Assembly (NCBI GenBank): GCA_036006425.1
Contig: DASYPQ010000022.1
Location: 310,001 to 374,000, forward strand
Direction of reading: 5' to 3'
DNA: 64,000 nucleotides
Source of the DNA: DASYPQ01 sp036006425
GTDB taxonomy: Bacteria; Planctomycetota; UBA1135; GCA-002686595
Of the stretch, positions 58,077-64,000 are shown piece after piece. The notes beneath the pieces are model-generated. The model had not been told where the DNA came from. It worked only from the letters and a program-made list of their open reading frames with translations, and did no database searches. The position numbers and the translations under genes are program-made. How positions within the stretch are numbered: the first letter of the stretch is position 1; every line of letters starts with the position of its first letter.

Positions 58077-59500
58077 TCCGCCTCCTCCTCGCGCTCCTCG
58101 CCGCGTTCGCGATCCCCTCGCCTGCACCGACGCGCCCCGCCGAGGATCCCGTCGTGTGGACGGGCACGGTCGAGCTCCCCGACGGCATGAAGCTCGACTT
58201 CTCCGTCGAGCTCAGGAAGGACTCCGGCACGATCTCGATCCCGCTCCAGCACGCGAAGGACATGCCGCTCTCCGACGTCGTGGTCACGGACAAGGAGCTG
58301 AAGTTCTCGATCCCGTCCGTCGGCGCTGTGTGGGAGATGAAGATCGCGGAGGACGGGAAATCCGCTGCGGGCGTGCTCCGGCAGGGCGCGGAGCTCAAGA
58401 CGACGATGAAGCGCCTCGCGGCCGGCGAGACGGCGGTGAAGGAGCTCGTGCGGTCCCAGGAGGCGAAGGCGCCGTTCCCGTACGCGACGGTCGAGGTGCA
58501 GTTCGAGAACAAGCCGGCTGGAGCGACGCTCGCCGGGACGCTGTCGGTGCCGCAAGGGAAAGGCCCGTTCCCGTGCGTCGTCATGGTGACGGGCTCGGGT
58601 CCGCAGGACCGCGACGAGGCGCTGCTCGGCCATCGCCCGTTCTTCGTGATCGCCGATCACCTGACGCGCCATGGCATCGCGGTGCTGCGGTACGACGATC
58701 GGGGCGTCGCGAAGTCGACCGGCACGTTCCGCGGGGCGACGTCGGACGATTTCGCGGAGGACGCGCTCGCGGGGGTCGAGTTCCTGAAGACGCGGAAGGA
58801 AGTCGACGCGAAGCACATCGGGATCGTCGGGCACAGCGAGGGCGGGTTGATCGCGCCGATCTGCGCGGCGAAGTCGAAGGACATCGCGTTCGTCGTGCTT
58901 CTCGCCGGCACGGGGATGAGCGGCGCGGAACTGATGCCGATCCAGAGCAAGCTGATCAGCATCGCCGCGGGCGTGCCGGCGGCGGAAGCGGAGCTGCAGG
59001 CGCAGGAGGCCGCGGCGATCTACGCGATGATGCTCGCGGGCAAGAGCGACGCGGAGCTCAAGGAAGGCATCCGCGCCGCCGCGCTGCGGCAATTGAAGGT
59101 CGCGCCCGACACGAAGGACCTCTCCGAGGCGGAGCTGAAGCAGAGGGCGGACCAGGTCGTCACGGAGCAGTCGGGCGAGCTGCTGAGCCCGTGGTTCAAG
59201 CGGTTCGCGGCGCTGGATCCGCGCGAGTACTTGAAGAAGGTGACGTGCCCGGTGCTCGCTATGAACGGCGAGAAGGACTTGCAGGTGCCGCCGAAGGAGA
59301 ACCTGCCGCGGATCGAGAAGACGTTGAAGGACGCCGGGAACAAGGACGTGACGGTGATCGAGTTCCCGGGGCTCAATCACCTCTTCCAGACGTGCAAGAC
59401 GGGATCGCCGGCGGAATACGGGCAGATCGACGAGACGTTCTCGCCGACGGCGCTCGAGGCCGTGACGAGCTGGATCCGCAAGCGCACCGGGCTGAACTGA
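58073..59500 (+). CDS. Exported alpha/beta hydrolase
   Basis: A 475-residue protein with a signal-like N-terminus, an N-terminal beta-rich domain (about 28-130) often found before this type of hydrolase, and an alpha/beta hydrolase domain (about 150-475). Catalytic residues are placed at Ser255 (GHSEGG), Asp402 (EKDLQVPP) and His436 (GLNHLF); the oxyanion region is TGSGPQDRDE. It is likely an esterase or acyl-peptidase-like enzyme in the periplasm. The substrate is unknown. Translation is coupled to the hypothetical gene upstream, and the gene converges on fpg. Confidence 0.85.
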   Translation: MIRLLLALLAAFAIPSPAPTRPAEDPVVWTGTVELPDGMKLDFSVELRKDSGTISIPLQHAKDMPLSDVVVTDKELKFSIPSVGAVWEMKIAEDGKSAAGVLRQGAELKTTMKRLAAGETAVKELVRSQEAKAPFPYATVEVQFENKPAGATLAGTLSVPQGKGPFPCVVMVTGSGPQDRDEALLGHRPFFVIADHLTRHGIAVLRYDDRGVAKSTGTFRGATSDDFAEDALAGVEFLKTRKEVDAKHIGIVGHSEGGLIAPICAAKSKDIAFVVLLAGTGMSGAELMPIQSKLISIAAGVPAAEAELQAQEAAAIYAMMLAGKSDAELKEGIRAAALRQLKVAPDTKDLSEAELKQRADQVVTEQSGELLSPWFKRFAALDPREYLKKVTCPVLAMNGEKDLQVPPKENLPRIEKTLKDAGNKDVTVIEFPGLNHLFQTCKTGSPAEYGQIDETFSPTALEAVTSWIRKRTGLN

Positions 59501-59510
59501 CGGCCGTCAG
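59497..59510. terminator. Perfect palindrome over two convergent stop codons
   Basis: CTGACGGCCGTCAG spans both the TGA of the plus-strand hydrolase and the TGA of the minus-strand glycosylase gene. It could be a small bidirectional hairpin; no T-run follows either way. Confidence 0.3.
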
Positions 59511-60337
59511 CGCTTCTGGCACCGCGCGCAGAAGTGCGTCCCGCGTTGCGCGACGACGATGCGGCGGATCGGCTCGCCGCAGCGGACGCAGGGCTTCCCC
59601 TTCCGTCCGTACACCTTGAACTCGTCCTGGTAGCTGCCGGGATTCCCTTCGGGCGTGCGGTAGAACACGTCGAAGCTCGAGCCTTCGCGCGCGATCGCTT
59701 CGGCGAGCGTCGCGCGGATCTCGTCGCGTAGGAGACGCGCGCGCTCGCGCGAGATCCGATCCGAACGCGCGAGCGGGTGGATCCCGGCGCGGAACAGCGA
59801 CTCGTCGGCGTAGATGTTCCCGAGGCCGGCGACGAAGGTCTGGTCCATGAGCAGCGGCTTCAGCATCCTCCCGCGCTCGCGCAGCGCGGCGTGGAGCCAG
59901 TCGCTCGTGAACGCATCCGACAGCGGCTCGGGACCGAGCTCGCCGAGCAGGTCGGCCGCATCGGACGCGTAGCAGAGCCGCGCGAACTTCCTCACGTCGA
60001 TGAAGAAGAACGACGCGCCGTCGTCGAGCGCGAGCTTCACCTTGAGGTACGGCCCGGCGTCCCAGCTGTGCGGCTCGACGTGCACGCGTCCCGTCATCCG
60101 CAGGTGACCGACGAGCGCGCCCGTCGGGCGTCCTCCCTGCTCGAGGTCGGCGACCAGGAACTTCCCGCGGCGCCACACGCGCGCCAAGCGCGCGCCGACG
60201 ACCGCTCGCGCGAACGCGGGCCGCGACAAGCCGCCGAGCGTGCGCGTCCAGCGCACCTCGCAGCCCTCGATCGTCCGCCCCTCGAGCCTCGGCCGGATCA
60301 AGCGGGCGATCGTCTCGACTTCAGGGAGTTCCGGCAC
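59507..60337 (-). CDS. mutM: Formamidopyrimidine-DNA glycosylase
   Basis: A 276-residue DNA repair enzyme. After removal of Met the N-terminus is PELPEVET with the catalytic proline and Glu. RRGKFL contains the conserved Lys59, LMDQTFVAGLGNIYADE is the helix-two-turn-helix, and CVRCGEPIRR with CARC forms the C-terminal zinc finger. It removes 8-oxoguanine and related lesions. The start is GTG. The gene follows the DUF983 gene after six bases on the same strand and ends at a palindrome shared with the convergent hydrolase. Confidence 0.95.
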   Translation of the reverse strand: MPELPEVETIARLIRPRLEGRTIEGCEVRWTRTLGGLSRPAFARAVVGARLARVWRRGKFLVADLEQGGRPTGALVGHLRMTGRVHVEPHSWDAGPYLKVKLALDDGASFFFIDVRKFARLCYASDAADLLGELGPEPLSDAFTSDWLHAALRERGRMLKPLLMDQTFVAGLGNIYADESLFRAGIHPLARSDRISRERARLLRDEIRATLAEAIAREGSSFDVFYRTPEGNPGSYQDEFKVYGRKGKPCVRCGEPIRRIVVAQRGTHFCARCQKR

Positions 60338-60343
60338 CGTTCG

Positions 60344-60727
60344 TCACCGAGGCTTCGCCCACCATTCCTTGTTCTGCACGTCGGTCGCGTACTCGATCGC
60401 GACCCAGATCGACATGGAGCGCGGCAGGAACCAGAAGGCGAACGCGAGGTGGATCGTGATCCCGACCGAGAGCGCCACGGGCAGGCTCCACGACGTCGCG
60501 ACGAACAGCACGACGCAAATCACGGCGGCGACGATCTCCGTCGCGATCGCGGCGAGGTACATCGAGCCGATCATCGATCCCTGCTCGCGCCGGTAGACGA
60601 GCCCGCACACGTCGCAGCGATCGCGGAGCCGCGCCCAGCGCGCGAACAGCAGCCCCTCACCGCACTGCGGGCAGCGGTCGCGCAGCACGCGGCGGACGAA
60701 CACCAACCGTCGGCGCAGCTCGCTCAT
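60344..60727 (-). CDS. DUF983-like membrane protein with zinc-ribbon motifs
   Basis: A 127-residue protein. Two CxxC pairs (RCPQCGEG and RCDVCGL) form a predicted zinc ribbon, followed by two membrane segments (about 52-75 and 80-100), as in DUF983 proteins. The family is of unknown function and is often found near haem or cytochrome oxidase genes, which are not present here. TATGTT ends nine bases before the ATG. It is probably co-transcribed with mutM. Confidence 0.85.
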   Translation of the reverse strand: MSELRRRLVFVRRVLRDRCPQCGEGLLFARWARLRDRCDVCGLVYRREQGSMIGSMYLAAIATEIVAAVICVVLFVATSWSLPVALSVGITIHLAFAFWFLPRSMSIWVAIEYATDVQNKEWWAKPR

Positions 60728-60736
60728 GCGGCGTCC

Positions 60737-60742
60737 AACATA
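60737..60742 (-). promoter_or_regulatory. Putative -10 hexamer TATGTT before the DUF983-mutM pair
   Basis: Minus-strand TATGTT ends nine bases before the ATG at 60727, directly beside the repeat at 60744. It would start a transcript for the DUF983 and mutM genes. Confidence 0.45.
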
Positions 60743-60743
60743 C

Positions 60744-60766
60744 GGTGCCGCGACGGGTTGTCACGG
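60744..60766. repeat. Third copy of the arm of the 57.5-kb inverted repeat
   Basis: GGTGCCGCGAC, then GGGTTGTCACGG: the same order of blocks as the arms at 57506 and 57571, with a few changes. It lies in the 48-base gap between the ABC ATPase stop and the DUF983 start, immediately upstream of the TATGTT hexamer. A single arm without a visible partner. Confidence 0.5.
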
Positions 60767-60775
60767 AAACGCGCG

Positions 60776-61543
60776 TCAGACGGCGTGGCTGACGCCGAGG
60801 AGCTCGAAGAGCCGGTTCTTCGCCTTCCCGTACTCGACGCTCCCGAAATCGCGCGGGTGCGCCATGCCGACCGGCACGATCTCCGCGATGCGCCCCGGAC
60901 GCGGCGTCATGACGACGACTCGGTCGGCGAGCTGCAGCGCTTCGTCGACGTCGTGCGTCACGAAGAGGATCGTCGGCTTCTCCTGCTGCCAGATGCGCAG
61001 GAGCTCCGCGCGCATCTGCAGCCGCGTGATCGAGTCGAGCGCGCCGAGCGGCTCGTCCATGAAGATGATGTCGGGCGAGACCGCGAGGGCGCGCGCGACG
61101 GCGACGCGCTGCTTCATGCCGCCGGAGAGCTCGGAGGGATAGCTCCCCTCGAAGCCCTTGAGCCCGACGAGCTCGATGTAGTGCTCGACGATGCGCGCCT
61201 GCTCCGCCTCGGACTTCTTCCGCAGGCCGAGCGCGACGTTGTCGGTCACCGTGGCCCACGGGAAGATCCCGTACTCCTGGAAGACGAAGATCCGCCGCGG
61301 GTCGGGGCCGAGCACCGGCTCGCCGTCGATCTCGACGGTGCCCGACGTCGCCGTGTCGAAGCCGCCGACGATGTTCAGGAGCGTCGATTTGCCGCAGCCC
61401 GAAGGCCCGAGGATGCAGATGAACTCCCCGGTGCGCACGGTCAGGTCGATGTTCTTGAGCACGACGAGCTCGCCCTTCCGCTGACGGAACGACTTGTCGA
61501 CGCCGTGGATGGCGACTTTGGTGCCGGCGACGCCCACGATCAT
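60776..61543 (-). CDS. ABC importer ATPase, NitT/TauT family
   Basis: A 255-residue ATPase. The Walker A motif is GPSGCGKST, the Q-loop is VFQEYGIFPW, the signature is LSGGMKQR, Walker B is IIFMDEPLGALD, and the H-loop is VTHDVDEA. The sequence is of the SsuB/TauB/NrtD type. It powers the importer with the permease and binding protein encoded just upstream; its ATG overlaps the permease stop. The long frame upstream of 61543 is a shadow of the permease. Confidence 0.92.
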   Translation of the reverse strand: MIVGVAGTKVAIHGVDKSFRQRKGELVVLKNIDLTVRTGEFICILGPSGCGKSTLLNIVGGFDTATSGTVEIDGEPVLGPDPRRIFVFQEYGIFPWATVTDNVALGLRKKSEAEQARIVEHYIELVGLKGFEGSYPSELSGGMKQRVAVARALAVSPDIIFMDEPLGALDSITRLQMRAELLRIWQQEKPTILFVTHDVDEALQLADRVVVMTPRPGRIAEIVPVGMAHPRDFGSVEYGKAKNRLFELLGVSHAV

Positions 61544-62484
61544 CCCCCACCCATGACCGTGCCCGAGATCTTGGCGCGGTACCGATCGATCTCGGCCCGC
61601 GTGCGTTCCACCTCGGTCTCGCGGGTCGCGCCCGGGTAGCCCCAGCGCACGATGTCGAAGTGCTCGAGGCGCCGGACGGTCCAGTCGAGGCAGACGCCGA
61701 GCAACCCGATCACGACCATCGAGCCGACGACGCGCTCGTAGTTGTTCGCGTTGCGCGAGTCCATGATCATGTAGCCGAGGCCCGAGTCGACGGCGATCAT
61801 CTCGGCCGCGACGATCACCATCCAGGCGATGCCGAGCGCGAAGCGCAGGCTCGTGATGATCGCAGGCAAGGACGCGGGAAAGATCACGCGGCGGAAGAGC
61901 TCGAAGCCCTCGAGCCCGAAGTTCTGTGCCGATCGGACGTAGACGGTCGGGATCGTCCGCACCGCGGTCATCGAGCCGGTCACGATCGGGAAGAAGGACG
62001 CGAGCGTGACCAGGAAGATCGCCGAAGCGTCCTTGACACCGAACCACAGGACCGCGAGCGGGATCCACGCGATCGGGGAGATCGGGCGCAGGGCCTGGAT
62101 CAGCGGGTTGATCGCCTGCGCTCCGCGCAGGAACCATCCCGCCCAGAGCCCGAGCGGGACGCCGATGAACACGGCGATCCCGAATCCCACCGCGATGCGG
62201 TAGATGCTCGCGACCGCGTAGCGCGCGAGCGTGCCGTCGAGGATGGGTTGGCGCATCTCGACCAGGGTCTCCCAGGGCGTCGGGAACAGCTCGATGTGCC
62301 GCACCGTGCCGTCCGCGAGGTGCAGGTCGTACGCCATCAGCTCGCAGCTGATGTGCCATGCGCACACGAAGATGACCGCCGTCGCGAGCGGCAGGAGGAC
62401 CCGCGGCAGCGGATCCCTCGCCTTGCGCGCGACGAGGATCGTCGCCAGCGCAGCTGCGATCGCGACGAACGGCCAGGTGCTCAC
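61540..62484 (-). CDS. ABC importer permease, NitT/TauT family
   Basis: A 314-residue membrane protein with about six to seven segments. The permease domain (about 90-280) contains the cytoplasmic EAA-like loop around AAQNFGLEGFELFRRVIFP-type sequence, as in SsuC/TauC/NrtB. An extra N-terminal membrane pair precedes it. The GTG start overlaps the binding-protein stop and its stop overlaps the ATPase start, so the three subunits are translationally coupled. Confidence 0.9.
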   Translation of the reverse strand: MSTWPFVAIAAALATILVARKARDPLPRVLLPLATAVIFVCAWHISCELMAYDLHLADGTVRHIELFPTPWETLVEMRQPILDGTLARYAVASIYRIAVGFGIAVFIGVPLGLWAGWFLRGAQAINPLIQALRPISPIAWIPLAVLWFGVKDASAIFLVTLASFFPIVTGSMTAVRTIPTVYVRSAQNFGLEGFELFRRVIFPASLPAIITSLRFALGIAWMVIVAAEMIAVDSGLGYMIMDSRNANNYERVVGSMVVIGLLGVCLDWTVRRLEHFDIVRWGYPGATRETEVERTRAEIDRYRAKISGTVMGGG

Positions 62485-63575
62485 TGCTTCGCGGCGTACT
62501 TCTCGACTTCGGGGAGACGGTCGCAGGGCAGGACGATCGTCTCGAGGTCGGGTGCGAAGCTCGTGTCGCAGTACTCCTCGAATTTCATGTGCTTCGGGAT
62601 GACTTTCATCTCGACGGCCAGATCCATGATCTCATCGAACCGATCTTGCGGCGGCTTGAGGCCGGTGTACTTGACGCGGTTCACGTCCTTCGTGAGCACG
62701 TAGTTCAAGAGCGCCGGCTTCTGGTTGTAGAACACGCTGCCGACGATGATCGAAGCGTCCTTGCGGTGCTGCGCGCCCTGGTCCTTGTCCGAATCGAGCC
62801 ACTTGCCCGAAGCCGCGATGCCGCGCACGAGTTCCTCGACGAGCGGACGCCGTTGATCGATGACTTCCTGCCGTACGACCAGACCGCAAGAGATGAACCC
62901 GGGCCACAGCTCTCCGCACTGGTAGAGCACGCGCCCGAATCCGTCCATCTCGGCCTTCGCGGCGTGAGGCTCGCCGATGATGAACGCGTCGATCGCCTTG
63001 GCGGCGAGAGCAGCGGGGTGCTCGGGCGGCGGGAGCTCCTTCAGCGTGATGTCGCCATCGGTCATCCCGTACTTCTTCATCATGCGGTGCATGAGCAGGT
63101 TCTGGTTCGAGAAGCGGCTCGGGATGGCGACGATCTTGCCCTTGAGGTCCGTGAACTCCTTCATCGGGCTGTCGACGGGCACGATGATCGCGCTGCCATC
63201 GCGGTGACCGAGGTAGACGATCTTCACGGGTACGCCGTCGGCCGCGAGCTTCATCGCAAGCGGCGTGATCATGAACGTCGCGTCGATCTTGCGGGCGATG
63301 AGCGCTTCCTTCATCGACGGGAAGTCGGTGAACTTCTGCGCTTCGAAGACGGAGCCCGCGTCGCTGTGCTGCGTGATCCAGCTCGTGACGGGACAGGTGA
63401 GGTGGCACGTCACGGGGAGGAACCCGACCGTGAAGTGCTGGCGGACTTCCCCGGAGGCGGGAGTCGCGGACGCAGGCACGCCGGCGATGTACTCCTTCTT
63501 CTGGCCGAAGTAGCGGTTGAGGAAGAAGAGGCCGCCGAGGATGACGACCGCGGCGATGAGCAGTTTGATCTTCAT
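62481..63575 (-). CDS. ABC importer substrate-binding protein, NitT/TauT family (NMT1-like)
   Basis: A 364-residue protein with one N-terminal hydrophobic anchor (LLIAAVVILGGLFFL) and a two-lobe NMT1/NrtA-type fold. FTVGFLPVTCHLTCPVTSW is the first ligand strand, KIDATFMITPLAM and PLVEELVRGIAASGKW are typical of the family. The two cysteines in the first loop (VTCHLTC) are not usual in sulphonate or nitrate binders. Substrates of this family include nitrate, bicarbonate, sulphonates and pyrimidines; the ligand cannot be assigned. The ATG at 63575 is chosen for the clean anchor. Confidence 0.88.
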   Translation of the reverse strand: MKIKLLIAAVVILGGLFFLNRYFGQKKEYIAGVPASATPASGEVRQHFTVGFLPVTCHLTCPVTSWITQHSDAGSVFEAQKFTDFPSMKEALIARKIDATFMITPLAMKLAADGVPVKIVYLGHRDGSAIIVPVDSPMKEFTDLKGKIVAIPSRFSNQNLLMHRMMKKYGMTDGDITLKELPPPEHPAALAAKAIDAFIIGEPHAAKAEMDGFGRVLYQCGELWPGFISCGLVVRQEVIDQRRPLVEELVRGIAASGKWLDSDKDQGAQHRKDASIIVGSVFYNQKPALLNYVLTKDVNRVKYTGLKPPQDRFDEIMDLAVEMKVIPKHMKFEEYCDTSFAPDLETIVLPCDRLPEVEKYAAKQ

Positions 63576-63753
63576 GTTCGAGAACCGTGTGGCCTGACGA
63601 GGCGGATGGAGCGCGGGCGCGGCGACCGGCAGGTCGCCGGGGGAATCTCGATGGATTGTCCCGCGCTGACGAAGCGCGCGCCACCGCGGATTCCTCGGAG
63701 CGCGCGCGCGTAGAAGATAAGCCCGAGTCGTGAATCCTATGACTCGGTCGATC
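63576..63753. other. Intergenic region upstream of the NitT/TauT importer
   Basis: 178 bases. The part next to 63575 shows no strong ribosome binding site. On the minus strand TATCTT lies at about 63714-63719, a possible but distant -10 element for the importer. The upper end holds the hairpin at 63723-63747. Nothing else was seen. Confidence 0.35.
63723..63747 (-). terminator. Hairpin after the window-edge gene
   Basis: CCGAGTC and GACTCGG form perfect seven-base arms around an 11-base loop, seven bases downstream of the minus-strand stop at 63754. On that strand GGGCTTATCTTC follows, with scattered T. It may separate that gene from the importer operon. Confidence 0.4.
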
Positions 63754-64000
63754 TCACATCGCCACCGTCGATCCCAGGCTGAAAACGTCGACGTCGAGGG
63801 CCGAATCGTCGTTCTTCGACGTGTCGAACTGGAACGCCCATTCACAGCGCGACCGCGGACGAACCTCGAGCACGATCGAGTCCACCGACGTGCTCATGTC
63901 GTCGTCGAGCGACTGCACTTGCGCCGCGGCTTCCCACGCATCCGGCACGAACGCGTAGCCGATCGGGCCCAGGTGGTCCAACTGCTCCTTCGTCATCACG
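63754..64000 (-). CDS. Gene at the window edge, unknown function, possibly truncated
   Basis: At least 81 residues on the minus strand, from an ATG at 63996 or GTG at 63999, or from outside the window. The sequence (LGPIGYAFVPDAWEAAAQVQ, later RPRSRCEWAFQFDTSKNDDSA) is acidic, without membrane segments, and not recognised. The true start cannot be determined here. A hairpin follows its stop. Confidence 0.45.
   Translation of the reverse strand, partial: VMTKEQLDHLGPIGYAFVPDAWEAAAQVQSLDDDMSTSVDSIVLEVRPRSRCEWAFQFDTSKNDDSALDVDVFSLGSTVAM

Noticed and set aside
1..64000. tRNA or rRNA genes
   Set aside because: No cloverleaf-like segment with a GGTTCRA T-loop and no rRNA-like stretch was noticed; a covariance search would be needed to exclude one with certainty.

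Overview
This is a very G+C-rich bacterial chromosomal window with tightly packed genes. Many adjacent genes overlap by four bases (ATGA, GTGA or TTGA junctions). Lipoproteins, an RND efflux system with a TolC-type outer-membrane component and exported proteins indicate an envelope with two membranes. Several features resemble the high-GC Planctomycetota: secreted proteins with thrombospondin type 3 repeats and a recurring C-terminal module, a multihaem cytochrome with that module, and carboxypeptidase-regulatory-like exported proteins. The placement is an inference, because the window has no rRNA or other marker gene. I saw no tRNA, rRNA, CRISPR array, transposase or phage gene.

Layout. 0.1-4.3 kb (minus): GT-C-like membrane protein, slipin, NfeD-type membrane protease, acylphosphatase. 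4.4-9.2 kb: secreted beta-propeller protein, TlpA-like thioredoxin, cobalamin adenosyltransferase, lipoprotein. 9.2-18.8 kb: response regulator and histidine kinase, an ArnT-like glycosyltransferase on the other strand, then a heavy-metal-type RND efflux operon. 18.8-20.6 kb: a small patch of different codon use with a DUF4304 protein, a frameshifted VOC gene and an unknown anchored protein. 20.7-30.4 kb: TrmJ-like methyltransferase, threonine-dehydratase-like enzyme, SGNH protein, Dus, small exported protein, arginine decarboxylase, SlyD and cupin. 30.5-33.3 kb: polysaccharide-deacetylase-like protein coupled to a carbamoyltransferase. 33.4-43.7 kb: secreted proteins (an internally duplicated protein, a large metalloprotease, a five-haem cytochrome) and a membrane methyltransferase. 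43.7-51.0 kb: PhyH dioxygenase, TPR protein, DinB protein, ABC exporter and SGNH hydrolase. 51.0-56.8 kb (minus): a surface-glycan type operon with a flippase, a CDP-alcohol phosphotransferase and two tandem TMTC-like glycosyltransferases. 56.8-64.0 kb: queuosine-precursor transporter, hydrolase, Fpg, DUF983 protein, a NitT/TauT-type ABC importer and the edge of another gene.

How the genes may work together. The two-component pair and the RND operon probably form a metal-sensing and efflux unit. The flippase, CDP-alcohol enzyme, TMTC-like enzymes, carbamoyltransferase, deacetylase and SGNH proteins point to decoration of cell-surface polymers. The three NitT/TauT genes form a complete importer.

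The most striking signals lie outside the genes. At least twelve genes have a TANNNT (-10-like) hexamer only 6-11 bases before the start codon and no visible Shine-Dalgarno sequence, which suggests widespread leaderless transcription. Several unrelated long inverted repeats sit exactly at gene starts, and one now encodes the N-terminus of a glycosyltransferase. Three otherwise unrelated secreted proteins share a C-terminal module that could be a surface-sorting or anchoring tag.
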